This document shows positions 51,684 through 60,018 of a stretch of DNA of 64,000 nucleotides, in pieces. Below the pieces are notes generated by a model. The model had not been told where the DNA came from. It saw only the letters and a list, made by a program, of their open reading frames with translations, and did not search any database. The translations under genes and the position numbers were made by a program. Origin of the DNA: Enterocloster aldenensis (GTDB taxonomy: Bacteria > Bacillota > Clostridia > Lachnospirales > Lachnospiraceae); contig NZ_QVEX01000013.1 in assembly GCF_003434055.1 (NCBI RefSeq), positions 1 to 64,000 of the forward strand, read 5' to 3'. Positions within the stretch are counted from its first letter, which is position 1, and each line of letters begins with the position of its first letter.

Positions 51684-52649
51684 ATGCGGAATAAAAAGGT
51701 AAGTATCCGGGGAGGCCTGATGCGTGATATGATACACGACATCATGGAAACCTCCTTAGGAAAGCCCATACAGACAGGAGAATTCAGGAAGAATCCAGTG
51801 GAACCTGCCTGGGTCTGCCCGTCCGGTTATGAGTATGAAATCATTGAAAACGGGCCGTTTAAAATGGAGTTCTTAAAGCCCGAGGGCGTGGTGACGGGCC
51901 GTGCCGTGCTGCAGCTGCACGGAGGCGGCTACATCGGCCCCATGAAGAATATATACCGGAAGTTTGCGGTGCGCTATTCCCGTCTCAGTTTTGGCGGGGA
52001 TGTGCTGACAGCGGATTACAGGGTTGCCCCGGAGTATCCGTATCCGGCGGCCCTGGAGGACGCGCTTCACGCCTACCAGTGGCTGGTGAAGGAAAAACGT
52101 TACCGTCCGGGCCAGATTGTGATTGCCGGGGATTCGGCAGGCGGCGGACTTGCCCTTGCCCTGTGCCTTTACCTCAGGGACCACGGACTGCCGCAGCCGG
52201 CCGGCCTGGTGCTCATGTCGCCCTGGGCGGACGTTACATGCAGCGGTGACAGCTATGATTTTAATTTTGAAAAGGACCCGCTGTTTGGCAATTCCAGAGA
52301 GACAATGCTTTATAATTCCCCATATATAGGGGATGCGGATCCAAGGGATCCATATCTGTCGCCGGTATTCGGGGACTTTCGGGGACTTCCGGCCATGCTG
52401 TTACAGGCAGGCAGCCATGAAATGCTTCTTAGCGATACGCTGGCGGCAGCTGAGAATGCCAGGCAGGCAGGCGTGCGGCGCCGGGTATCTGTTTACGAGG
52501 GCATGTTCCATGTGTTTCAGATGAGCATGGACCTGATACCTGAGAGCAGGGAGGCGTGGGATGAGGTGGCGCGCTTCATGCAGATTGTGTTCAGGATTGA
52601 CAGGAGGCCTGAGGGGCGGGTGGTCAGGAAGGTTAAAAGGGGACGGTAG
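51684..52649 (+). CDS. Alpha/beta hydrolase of the HSL/esterase type
   Basis: A 321-residue hydrolase. The oxyanion motif is LQLHGGGYIG, the nucleophile Ser is in IAGDSAGGGLALAL, the Asp in DPRDPYLSPVFGDF-type block and the His in EGMFHVFQM. This triad fits the hormone-sensitive-lipase group of esterases. AGGAGG lies seven bases before the ATG. It follows the acyltransferase fusion in one transcript, suggesting a cut-and-transfer pair on an ester. Substrate unknown. Confidence 0.87.
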   Translation: MRNKKVSIRGGLMRDMIHDIMETSLGKPIQTGEFRKNPVEPAWVCPSGYEYEIIENGPFKMEFLKPEGVVTGRAVLQLHGGGYIGPMKNIYRKFAVRYSRLSFGGDVLTADYRVAPEYPYPAALEDALHAYQWLVKEKRYRPGQIVIAGDSAGGGLALALCLYLRDHGLPQPAGLVLMSPWADVTCSGDSYDFNFEKDPLFGNSRETMLYNSPYIGDADPRDPYLSPVFGDFRGLPAMLLQAGSHEMLLSDTLAAAENARQAGVRRRVSVYEGMFHVFQMSMDLIPESREAWDEVARFMQIVFRIDRRPEGRVVRKVKRGR

Positions 52650-52718
52650 CTGCGTCCGCAGACTGGGAAGCCCCGGCCATGCGGAGTGGAACTAAGGATA
52701 AGATATTGGAGTGGGATG

Positions 52719-52754
52719 GCTCTGGATAATCAGAAGATTATCCAGGGCTTTTTT
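52719..52754 (+). terminator. Terminator before the spoIIIA operon
   Basis: GCTCTGGATAAT (52719-52730) pairs with ATTATCCAGGGC (52737-52748), then T6 (52749-52754). It separates the esterase transcript from spoIIIA. Confidence 0.85.
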
Positions 52755-52852
52755 GGTCCCTGTTTTTGGGCGGTTTTTGCTGGATGGCGGAATTATGGGG
52801 CGTAAGGAGGATTTTGTCTGGGGTTAAGCGGTTTTTCATTTTTAATCTCCAG

Positions 52853-52880
52853 TCATATTTTCAGGCCTGTCTCATATATT
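52853..52880 (+). promoter_or_regulatory. Sigma-E promoter of the spoIIIA operon
   Basis: TCATATT (52853-52859), a 13-bp spacer, and CATATATT (52873-52880) fit the sigma-E consensus KMATATT / CATACAHT with one mismatch. It is about 20 bp before the first gene, so transcription in the mother cell during engulfment is expected. Confidence 0.8.
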
Positions 52881-52901
52881 GAGGTAAAAGGGGTGAGACA
52901 G

Positions 52902-53900
52902 ATGGCTAAGAGGGAAGAAATCTTAAAAATATTTCCCAGGGAACTGAGAACCATATTGGGACAGGTTCCGGTGGATTTCAGGGATGTCCAGGAAATCCGG
53001 CTGAGGACGGGGATGCCGCTGATGATGATCTGCGGGAACCGGGAGTATCTGGTGACAAGGGACGGGAGCCTGAGACAGGATACCGGGAATATGGACCGGG
53101 AAATGTTTCTGGCGGCAACCCAGGCCCAGATGAAAGAGACAGTGGAATATATGGGCAGCTTTTCCCTTTATGCGGCAGAGGAGGAGCTTCGCCAGGGATT
53201 CCTGACCATCCAGGGCGGGCACCGGATTGGTGTTGCGGGAAGGACCCTGGTCCAGGGGCAGGATATCAGGCTGATGAAGTTCATCTCTTTTATCAATATC
53301 AGAGTGGCACACCAGGTTCCGGGCTGTGCCGATGGCGTGATGGATTTCCTTTATGACGGGAAATTCCTGAATACGCTGGTTATCTCGCCGCCCAGGTGCG
53401 GCAAGACCACCTTGCTGCGGGATATGATACGGCAGGTATCGGATGGATGGGTGAGGCGGTCTGGGGGCAGGGTTCCCGGCGTCAGCGTGGGGGTGGTGGA
53501 TGAGCGGTCTGAACTGGCGGCCTGTTATCAGGGGGTTCCCCAGAATGATTTGGGGATGCGTACGGATGTGCTGGACTGCTGTCCTAAAAGCCAGGGCATG
53601 ATGATGCTGGTAAGGACCATGGCACCCAGCGTGATTGCGGTGGATGAGATTGGAAGCCGCCGGGACGCGGAGGCCATTGAATATGTGAGGAACTGCGGCT
53701 GCGCCCTGGCTGCCACCATACACGGCAGTTCCCTTAAGGATATCAGGCAGAAGCCGTCCATGGGGGAACTTTTGGAACAGGGGACATTTGAACGTCTGAT
53801 CCTGCTTGACAGCAGGGAAGGGCCAGGGCATGTGCAATGTATATGGGATGGCAGAAGCCGGGTCCTTTATGAGGATGGAACGGTTTCTAAGGAATTGTGA
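52902..53900 (+). CDS. spoIIIAA: Stage III sporulation ATPase SpoIIIAA
   Basis: The ATPase of the SpoIIIA-SpoIIQ channel between mother cell and forespore. Walker A is PPRCGKTTLLRDMI, Walker B VIAVDEIGSRRDAEA; the family resembles type II/IV secretion ATPases. The protein has about 332 residues. I use the ATG at 52902 (AGGGG eight bases before); GTG at 52893 is equally possible. First gene of an eight-gene operon behind a sigma-E promoter. Confidence 0.97.
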   Translation: MAKREEILKIFPRELRTILGQVPVDFRDVQEIRLRTGMPLMMICGNREYLVTRDGSLRQDTGNMDREMFLAATQAQMKETVEYMGSFSLYAAEEELRQGFLTIQGGHRIGVAGRTLVQGQDIRLMKFISFINIRVAHQVPGCADGVMDFLYDGKFLNTLVISPPRCGKTTLLRDMIRQVSDGWVRRSGGRVPGVSVGVVDERSELAACYQGVPQNDLGMRTDVLDCCPKSQGMMMLVRTMAPSVIAVDEIGSRRDAEAIEYVRNCGCALAATIHGSSLKDIRQKPSMGELLEQGTFERLILLDSREGPGHVQCIWDGRSRVLYEDGTVSKEL

Positions 53901-53948
53901 TAAGGGATTGTAGGGATTGTGATAAGAGGTTGTGACGAGGAGGAGGCC

Positions 53949-54479
53949 ATGGCATTGAAGTGGATAGGAAGCATGCTGGTCCTTTTTTCGGCCGGCGGTT
54001 TTGGGATATGGTCTGCCATGCAGTGGAGGGAACGGCTGCGGCTGTTGGAAAAGCTGCGGCAGATGATTTATTTCCTGAAAGGTGAGATTACATACAGCCA
54101 TGCACCTCTGGCGGAAGCGCTGGAGCGGGTGGGGAAGCGGGAGGCTGGCCCCCTGGGACAGCTGTTTACGGCTGCGGCAGAGGGAATCTGCCGCCAGGAA
54201 GGGGAATCCCTGCAGGAGATATGGCGCAGGGAGGTTCAGGTCCTTTCATCCCCAAAGATAAGGCTTCCTCTCACAGAGGAGGATCTGGAACAGCTGGCAG
54301 GCCTGGGGGAGCATCTGGGATATCTGGATGTGGACATGCAGGAGCGTACGCTGGGGCTGTACCTGGAACAGCTGGATATTTCCATTGAATATCTCAGGAC
54401 AAACCAGAGGGAAAAATGCAGGCTGTATACCAGCCTGGGCATCATGGGCGGCATGTTCCTTGTCATTGTGATGTACTGA
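53949..54479 (+). CDS. spoIIIAB: Stage III sporulation protein SpoIIIAB
   Basis: A 176-residue protein with one N-terminal helix (MALKWIGSMLVLFSAGGFGI) and a GspF-like helical part in the membrane (LRQMIYFLKGEITYSHAPLA). In the channel it is the counterpart of a type II secretion platform. GAGGAGG lies close before the ATG. The C-terminal helix ends in GIMGGMFLVIVMY. Second gene in the operon. Confidence 0.95.
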   Translation: MALKWIGSMLVLFSAGGFGIWSAMQWRERLRLLEKLRQMIYFLKGEITYSHAPLAEALERVGKREAGPLGQLFTAAAEGICRQEGESLQEIWRREVQVLSSPKIRLPLTEEDLEQLAGLGEHLGYLDVDMQERTLGLYLEQLDISIEYLRTNQREKCRLYTSLGIMGGMFLVIVMY

Positions 54480-54530
54480 TGTATGACACACCTTAAGGAA
54501 ATGGAATAAGAATAGTTGAGGAGACGGCAA

Positions 54531-54725
54531 ATGGGTGTAAATCTGATATTTCGCATAGCGGCAGTGGGAATCCTGGTTTCCGTAATCTGCCAGGTATTAA
54601 AACACAGCGGCAGGGATGAACAGGCATTCCTTACAAGCCTTGCAGGACTTGTACTGGTATTGTTCTGGATGATCCCTTACATATATGACCTGTTTGAAAC
54701 CATGAAGAACCTGTTTGCATTATAA
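54531..54725 (+). CDS. spoIIIAC: Stage III sporulation protein SpoIIIAC
   Basis: A 64-residue protein with two membrane helices (IFRIAAVGILVSVICQVL and FLTSLAGLVLVLFWMIPYIY). The HSGRDEQA turn between them is family-typical. I start at ATG 54531, where GAGGAG lies before; an ATG-like start five codons upstream has no site. Together with AD it forms small membrane parts of the channel. Confidence 0.95.
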   Translation: MGVNLIFRIAAVGILVSVICQVLKHSGRDEQAFLTSLAGLVLVLFWMIPYIYDLFETMKNLFAL

Positions 54726-54762
54726 TGGCCCCCGGGCCTGTTTCAGGGAAGGCGGAGACATA

Positions 54763-55149
54763 ATGACAATCATCACAATTGCGGCGGCCGGCATCGCAAC
54801 CGTCCTGCTTGCAGTGCAGTTAAAGGGCATTAAGGGGGAGTATGCCGCCTACATGGTCATGGCGGCAGGCTTTTTCATCTTTTTTTACGGTACGGGAAAA
54901 CTGAGGGCGATTCTGGATGCCCTGGAACAGATCCAGGGTTACATAAAGGTCAACAGTGTATATCTTGTGACCCTTCTGAAAATGATAGGAATCACGTATG
55001 TGGCGGAATTTGCATCCGGCATCTGCAAGGATTCGGGATATGGTTCCCTTGGAAACCAGATTGAAATATTCGGGAAGCTTTCCATCCTTGGAATCAGTAT
55101 GCCGATACTTCTGGCGCTTTTTGGGACATTGGAGACATTTTTGCGATGA
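54763..55149 (+). CDS. spoIIIAD: Stage III sporulation protein SpoIIIAD
   Basis: A 128-residue membrane protein with four or so helices, beginning MTIITIAAAGIATVLLAVQL. The block KINSVYLVTLLKMIGITYVA-like (here KVNSVYLVTLLKMIGITYVA) and FASGICKDSGYGSLGNQIE are diagnostic. GGCGGAG lies seven bases before the ATG. It overlaps SpoIIIAE by 4 bp. Confidence 0.95.
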   Translation: MTIITIAAAGIATVLLAVQLKGIKGEYAAYMVMAAGFFIFFYGTGKLRAILDALEQIQGYIKVNSVYLVTLLKMIGITYVAEFASGICKDSGYGSLGNQIEIFGKLSILGISMPILLALFGTLETFLR

Positions 55150-56381
55150 AAAGGATGGGAAAATGGCTGAAAAAAGGCCTGGCTGTCCTGGCATTGTCCG
55201 TACTGCTGTCAGGCGCCGGGGCAGGCGCGGCCCGGGCGGCAGGGACGGACATGTCCGGCAGTCCCGCGGTCAGCGGTGATCCGGAAGAGGAATTGACGCG
55301 AGGCGCAGAAGAACTTGGAATCACACAGGAGATGGAAGGGATGCAGCAGTTCCTGAACGAGGTCATGGGACAGCATGGGGGAGGCATGGGGGATTTCTCC
55401 TTCTGGGGCCTGATGAAGGAACTGGTGAAAGGCAATCTGGGCGGAATCCTGGGACAGGTGGGGGCAGGTATCAGGAATACATTGTTTTCCGAGGTGGATA
55501 AAGGCGGCCATATGCTGTTCCAGGTGGCGGCAATCGGGATTATCGGAGCTGTGTTTACCAATGTCTCTTCTGTTTTTAAGGGCGGACAGATATCCGATGC
55601 AGGCTTTTTCGTCACATACCTTCTGCTGTTTACCTGTCTGGCAGCCAGTTTTACAGCCAGTCTCCAGGTGGCGGCCCAGGTGCTGGAACAGATATTGGAA
55701 TTCATGCGGCTGCTCATGCCGGCCTACTTCATGTCGGTGGCATTTTCCGGAGGCAGCATGAGCGCCCTGGCCCTCTATGAGGGGATGCTGGGAGGGGTAA
55801 CGCTGATACAGTGGCTGTGCAGCACGGTCCTTTTGTCCATGGTCCGGATTTATGTGCTCATGGTGCTGGGCAGCCATGTGGTGAAAGAGGCACTGCTCTC
55901 CAAGCTGACCGAGCTGCTGGAACAGGCGGTGGGGTGGAGCCTTAAGACCCTTACGGGGCTGGTGGTGGGATTCCACCTCATACAGGCAATGATCCTGCCC
56001 TATGCGGATGCGGCAGGACAGGCGGGAATGAAACGGCTGATAGAAATCATACCCGGGTTGGGGCAGGGGGCAGGGGCCATGGCACAGATGGTGCTGGGGT
56101 CAGGAGTCCTGATCAAGAATACCATAGGGGCCGCGGCCGTGGTGGTGCTGGCGGTCATCACGGTCATCCCCATCATCAAACTGATGGTACTGATGGTCCT
56201 GTACCAGTGCGTGGCAGCGGTGATGCAGCCCGTTTGTGACAAACGGATCGTATCCTGCGTCTCAGGGGTGTCAAAGGGACATAAAATGCTGGTCCAGATT
56301 GTCCTTTATTCCATGTTCCTGTTCATGATATCCATTGCAATCACCTGCGCCTCTACTAATGTGAATTATTTTGCATCATAG
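55146..56381 (+). CDS. spoIIIAE: Stage III sporulation protein SpoIIIAE
   Basis: A 411-residue integral membrane protein. A signal-like N-terminus (LAVLALSVLLSGAGAGAARA) is followed by an outside segment and about eight helices, with family blocks such as MRLLMPAYFMSVAFSGG, QWLCSTVLLSMVRIYVLMV and KNTIGAAAVVVLAVITVIP. It is the largest membrane part of the channel, proposed as a pore or platform. ATG overlaps the AD stop (ATGA). Confidence 0.96.
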   Translation: MKRMGKWLKKGLAVLALSVLLSGAGAGAARAAGTDMSGSPAVSGDPEEELTRGAEELGITQEMEGMQQFLNEVMGQHGGGMGDFSFWGLMKELVKGNLGGILGQVGAGIRNTLFSEVDKGGHMLFQVAAIGIIGAVFTNVSSVFKGGQISDAGFFVTYLLLFTCLAASFTASLQVAAQVLEQILEFMRLLMPAYFMSVAFSGGSMSALALYEGMLGGVTLIQWLCSTVLLSMVRIYVLMVLGSHVVKEALLSKLTELLEQAVGWSLKTLTGLVVGFHLIQAMILPYADAAGQAGMKRLIEIIPGLGQGAGAMAQMVLGSGVLIKNTIGAAAVVVLAVITVIPIIKLMVLMVLYQCVAAVMQPVCDKRIVSCVSGVSKGHKMLVQIVLYSMFLFMISIAITCASTNVNYFAS

Positions 56382-56405
56382 CTACCGTGTCAGAAGGAGG
56401 AACCA

Positions 56406-57098
56406 ATGCAGGCAGTATACGGATGGGTTAAAAATATCATATACTTCATGATTTTCCTGTCAGTGGTAAACAATCTCCTGGCAGATTCAAAATACGAAAA
56501 ATACATCCGCTTTTTTGCCGGAATGGTGCTGATCCTCCTGGTTGTGAGCCCGCTTACAGGGAAAATGCGTCTGGACGAACAGATTTCTTCCATGTTCCAG
56601 TCCATTTCCCTCCATAACGATGCCAGCGACTTAAAGAGCCAGCTGTGGAACATGGATGAAAAACGTCTGGACCAGATCCTGGGACGGTACCAGGATGCGG
56701 TGGAAGCGGATGTGGCTGCCATGGCGGCTGCGGACGGCCTTATCTGTGTCCGTGCACAGGTGCGGATAGACGGGGACAGGAACAGCAGCACTTACGGCCA
56801 GGTGAAAGAAATCCGTATGGAAGTAAGGGATGACAAGGAACAGGAAAGCGGGAAAGAGGATTATATGGGAAGCAGGCCTGTGAATGTGGAGGCGGGCAAT
56901 GTGGGCAGCATCAAGGTCAGGCCGGTGGAGCTGGGGGAGGACGATGGGGAAGAAGATAGGAAGGATGTGGGTAAGGACGTTGGGGATGTGGGAAAGAAGC
57001 CGGACAGTAATCCTGGCTTGGAGCATTTAACAGGAAAGGTGGCGCAGTACTATGGGCTTGAAGAATCGCATATCAAAGTTCAGTGGAAAGATGACTAA
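56406..57098 (+). CDS. spoIIIAF: Stage III sporulation protein SpoIIIAF
   Basis: A 230-residue protein with two N-terminal membrane helices (NIIYFMIFLSVVNNLLA and RFFAGMVLILLVVSPLTGKM) and a soluble ring-building-motif domain beyond. It carries an extra acidic linker (LGEDDGEEDRKDVGKDVGDV). AGGAGG lies six bases before the ATG. It overlaps spoIIIAG. Confidence 0.94.
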   Translation: MQAVYGWVKNIIYFMIFLSVVNNLLADSKYEKYIRFFAGMVLILLVVSPLTGKMRLDEQISSMFQSISLHNDASDLKSQLWNMDEKRLDQILGRYQDAVEADVAAMAAADGLICVRAQVRIDGDRNSSTYGQVKEIRMEVRDDKEQESGKEDYMGSRPVNVEAGNVGSIKVRPVELGEDDGEEDRKDVGKDVGDVGKKPDSNPGLEHLTGKVAQYYGLEESHIKVQWKDD

Positions 57099-57771
57099 GG
57101 AAAAATGGCTGTTGCTGCTGCTGGTGGGGGTACTTCTCATGATTCTTTCATTTCCCCTTCCGGGCAGCAGACGTACCGGGAAGGATGGGGAAAGCCGGTC
57201 AGGACAGGTCAGCCGGAATGAGGGCGCTGTCCCCCTGTGGACTGGGGATGCACAGGAAAATGACCAGGATGCAGAACCGGACCAGGCGTCCCTTAACGGA
57301 CCGGGCCAGGACGGGGATGGTCCTGACAGCGTTTACCCTGCCTCGGCCTCGGCCGGGGGAGAGGGGTCCTATGAAACACAGATGGAGAACCGGATTAAGA
57401 ATATCCTGAAGTCGGTGGACGGGGTGGGGAAAGTGGACGTGATGGTGGTCTTAAAATCCTCCAGTGAAAAGGTGGTGCACGTGGACCGGACCACCAATTC
57501 AAGCACCACCCAGGAAAAGGATTCCGGAGGCGGCACCCGTGATGTGGTGAATAACCAGTCGCAGGAAAGCACGGTCCTGTCCGGTTCCGGATCCGGGTCA
57601 GGCGGGAACAGCCCCATCATAGAAAAGGAACTGAGTCCGGAACTGTCCGGAATCATCATCAGTGCGGAGGGAGGAGGCAGTCCAACCGTAAAAGCTGAAA
57701 TTTCTGAAGCAATGGAAGCATTATTTGGCCTTCCCCCACATAAAATAAAAGTATTAAAGAGGGTGGAATAA
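57052..57771 (+). CDS. spoIIIAG: Stage III sporulation protein SpoIIIAG
   Basis: A 239-residue protein with one N-terminal helix (KWLLLLLVGVLLMILSFPL) and a ring-building domain (RIKNILKSVDGVGKVDVMVVL, later GIIISAEGGGSPTVKAEISE) that forms a large ring in the forespore-mother cell gap. A long Gly/Asp/Ser-rich linker precedes it. Two starts are possible: ATG 57052 (46-bp overlap with AF, AAAGGTGG nine bases before) or ATG 57091. The longer N-terminus matches the family. Confidence 0.94.
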   Translation: MGLKNRISKFSGKMTKEKWLLLLLVGVLLMILSFPLPGSRRTGKDGESRSGQVSRNEGAVPLWTGDAQENDQDAEPDQASLNGPGQDGDGPDSVYPASASAGGEGSYETQMENRIKNILKSVDGVGKVDVMVVLKSSSEKVVHVDRTTNSSTTQEKDSGGGTRDVVNNQSQESTVLSGSGSGSGGNSPIIEKELSPELSGIIISAEGGGSPTVKAEISEAMEALFGLPPHKIKVLKRVE

Positions 57772-57788
57772 ATAAAGGAGTGCAGGAT

Positions 57789-58649
57789 ATGAAGATCAAG
57801 AATATGAAACAGGTAAAAGAGCATATGAAGGACATGAACATGAAACGTCTGTTCCGCAGGAACCAGATCATCATCACCACACTGGCCGTGATGATTGCAG
57901 CGGCAGGATACCTGAACTACGCAGGTAAAAAAGATCTGGCAAACGGAAACAGGGTGTACGAGGCAGGAGCCATGGACATCTCGGATGAAGATATCCTGGC
58001 AGAGAACCAGGCAGCTTCCCTCAATGGCCAGGCAGGGCTTCAGGAGATACAGAGCCTGGACCAGGACCCCTCGGACCTGGACGCTGTCAGCAATATGGAT
58101 GGGGCCCAGGCAGCCGCTGACACTGGTACGGACGCGGGCCAGCTGGCTCAGGCCGGGGATGTGGAGGAAGCAACCCAGGCAGCCGCTGACACCGGTACGG
58201 ACGCGGGCCAGCTGGCACAGGCAGAAAACGGGGCTTCCCAGACCGGCCTTGAGAATCCGGGTGAGGCAGTGCTGACCAGCGGCATGAGTGTTGCGGATTA
58301 CATAGCAAATGTCCAGCTCAGCAGGGAGCAGATCCGTGCAAAGAACAAGGAAACCCTGATGAACCTGATTAACAGCACAAGCATTGACGAGGCAGCCAAG
58401 CAGCAGGCAATCCAGGATATGATTAAACTGACCGAGGTTTCCGAGAAGGAAAATGCCGCAGAAACCCTCCTGATGGCAAAGGGATTCTCTGACCCGGTTG
58501 TCAGCATCACCCAGGATAAGGTGGATGTTGTCATCAACGCCCCGTCCATCACCGATCCGCAGCGCGCCCAGATTGAAGATATCGTAAAGCGCAAGGCAGA
58601 GGTAGGAGCGGACCAGATCATCATCACACTGTTAAATATGGCAGAGTAG
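57789..58649 (+). CDS. spoIIIAH: Stage III sporulation protein SpoIIIAH
   Basis: A 286-residue protein that pairs with forespore SpoIIQ. One N-terminal helix (QIIITTLAVMIAAAGYLNYA) and a C-terminal YscJ-like ring-building domain (FSDPVVSITQDKVDVVINAP). Between them an acidic linker holds a 23-residue segment in two nearly identical copies. AAGGAG lies eight bases before the ATG. Last gene of the operon, followed by a terminator. Confidence 0.95.
   Translation: MKIKNMKQVKEHMKDMNMKRLFRRNQIIITTLAVMIAAAGYLNYAGKKDLANGNRVYEAGAMDISDEDILAENQAASLNGQAGLQEIQSLDQDPSDLDAVSNMDGAQAAADTGTDAGQLAQAGDVEEATQAAADTGTDAGQLAQAENGASQTGLENPGEAVLTSGMSVADYIANVQLSREQIRAKNKETLMNLINSTSIDEAAKQQAIQDMIKLTEVSEKENAAETLLMAKGFSDPVVSITQDKVDVVINAPSITDPQRAQIEDIVKRKAEVGADQIIITLLNMAE
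58107..58244 (+). repeat. 69-bp duplication within spoIIIAH
   Basis: The segment from about 58107 is repeated from 58176 with few changes (AAADTGTDAGQLAQA in both). The 69-bp unit keeps the frame and lengthens the linker between membrane helix and ring domain. Confidence 0.8.
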
Positions 58650-58710
58650 GGACAGGGAAGGTATCTTATAGAAACCGCCGGCATGGCAACACGGCGCGCG
58701 GCAATATGGC

Positions 58711-58772
58711 AAGGCTTTCAGAACAGGACTCCGGGAAAACGGGAAGTCCTGTCCTGTAAGCCTTGTTTCCTT
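58711..58772 (+). terminator. Terminator of the spoIIIA operon
   Basis: AAGGCTT..CAGGACT (58711-58730) pairs with AGTCCTG..AAGCCTT (about 58745-58764), a long hairpin followed by GTTTCCTT. Confidence 0.75.
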
Positions 58773-58871
58773 ATTACGCTTCACAGGAATGACTGGAAAT
58801 TAATCCTATACATCTCCCCGCAGATTTGTTATAATACTAATTAATTAAGTCTTAACAGGAGGTTATTTGTG

Positions 58872-59255
58872 ATGGCAGAGGATAATCGCAGTATCCATAA
58901 ATTATACGAAAAGGATAAGATCGGCGAGGTGCAGATTGCGGATGAGGTGGTTGCAATCATTGCAGGCCTGGCGGCCACCGAGGTGGAGGGAGTTGACTCC
59001 ATGGCAGGCAATATCACCAATGAACTGGTGGGCAAGCTGGGCATGAAGAACCTGAGCAAGGGCGTCAAGGTGGAGGTGACCGAGGAGCATGTGTCCGTGG
59101 ACCTTTCCCTGAACATCCGGTACGGCTACAACATCCCGGCTGTAAGCGAACAGGTGCAGGATAAGGTAAGCGCGGCCATTGAGAATATGACAGGCCTGAC
59201 CGTGCTGGATGTAAACATCAAGATAGCAGGTGTCAACATGGAAGAGGGCAAGTAG
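58872..59255 (+). CDS. Asp23/Gls24 family protein
   Basis: A 127-residue alkaline-shock/general-stress protein. The core VQIADEVVAIIAGLAATEVEGV and the C-terminal VLDVNIKIAGVNM are family features. Relatives sit at the membrane and affect cell envelope stress tolerance. AGGAGG lies nine bases before ATG 58872 (six before the GTG at 58869). Its place between spoIIIA and nusB is common in clostridia. Confidence 0.95.
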   Translation: MAEDNRSIHKLYEKDKIGEVQIADEVVAIIAGLAATEVEGVDSMAGNITNELVGKLGMKNLSKGVKVEVTEEHVSVDLSLNIRYGYNIPAVSEQVQDKVSAAIENMTGLTVLDVNIKIAGVNMEEGK

Positions 59256-59328
59256 CCGGATTTTGCGCAGATTAGGGTCTGTTGTATGGATCCTGCAATA
59301 TACCCCGGTACTGGATCATATGGATAAG

Positions 59329-59366
59329 AACACTCCCCGGAGCGTTGCCTGGGGAGTGTTTTATAC
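59329..59366 (+). terminator. Terminator of the Asp23 gene
   Basis: AACACTCCCCGG (59329-59340) pairs with CCTGGGGAGTGTT (59348-59360, one bulge), then TTATACATTTTTT. Confidence 0.8.
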
Positions 59367-59374
59367 ATTTTTTA

Positions 59375-59403
59375 TTGTTTTTATGCAGTGATTTTGCTAT
59401 AAT
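59375..59403 (+). promoter_or_regulatory. Sigma-A promoter of the nusB operon
   Basis: TTGTTT (59375-59380), 17-bp spacer, TATAAT (59398-59403). A leader of about 155 nt follows before nusB, containing GGGGAGG and a 17-codon TTG frame. Confidence 0.7.
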
Positions 59404-59565
59404 GTCTACAGCGGAACTTCCTTTATCAGGGGAGGACCAACCAACATTGAAGAAAGGAAAATGTACGGAAGGCCTGATGCATGAAGGAAAGCATTTTTAA
59501 AACCGGACCAGGCGCAGCCCGGCACCGGGACATGCCCAGGAGCTTTTCAGGTACAAGAAGAGAAA

Positions 59566-60015
59566 ATGACCAGAAGAGAATTGCGGGAGCACTGTTTCAA
59601 GATGTTGTTCTCGGCAGACTTCTATCCAACCCAGGAGGAGGCCGTCGCCCAGCTGGACCAGTATTTCCAGTCCCCGGAAGAATATGACACTGATCCGGAA
59701 GGTGTCCTTCAGGTATTGCATAAAGTAGAATTAAAATCAGAAGACAGTGAATATCTTCAGGCAAGAACAGTCAACATAATAGATAAGATACCGGAGATTG
59801 ATGCGAAGCTGAACGAGGTGGCAGCCGGATGGAAGACAAAGCGTATGGGTAAGGTGGAACTGACCATCCTGCGCCTGGCTCTTTTTGAGATGCTGTATGA
59901 TGAGAATATCCCGGAGAAGGTATCCATCAACGAGGCAGTGGAGCTGGCCAAGAAGTTTGGCGGCAATGACTCGCCTGCTTTTGTCAACGGAATCCTTGCA
60001 AGGTTCATAGGCTAG
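59566..60015 (+). CDS. nusB: Transcription antitermination factor NusB
   Basis: NusB binds boxA RNA with NusE (S10) for rRNA antitermination. The 149 residues are all-helical: REHCFKMLFSADFYPTQEEA at the start, KVELTILRLALFEMLYDENI and VSINEAVELAKKFGGNDSPA as hallmarks, ending FVNGILARF. The ribosome site is weak (AAGAAGAG). It is four bases before xseA, start of the DNA-repair/isoprenoid run. Confidence 0.96.
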   Translation: MTRRELREHCFKMLFSADFYPTQEEAVAQLDQYFQSPEEYDTDPEGVLQVLHKVELKSEDSEYLQARTVNIIDKIPEIDAKLNEVAAGWKTKRMGKVELTILRLALFEMLYDENIPEKVSINEAVELAKKFGGNDSPAFVNGILARFIG

Positions 60016-60018
60016 CGT

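Noticed and set aside
52923-54101. Minus-strand frame of 392 codons
   Set aside because: Antisense shadow of spoIIIAA with Pro/His-rich composition.
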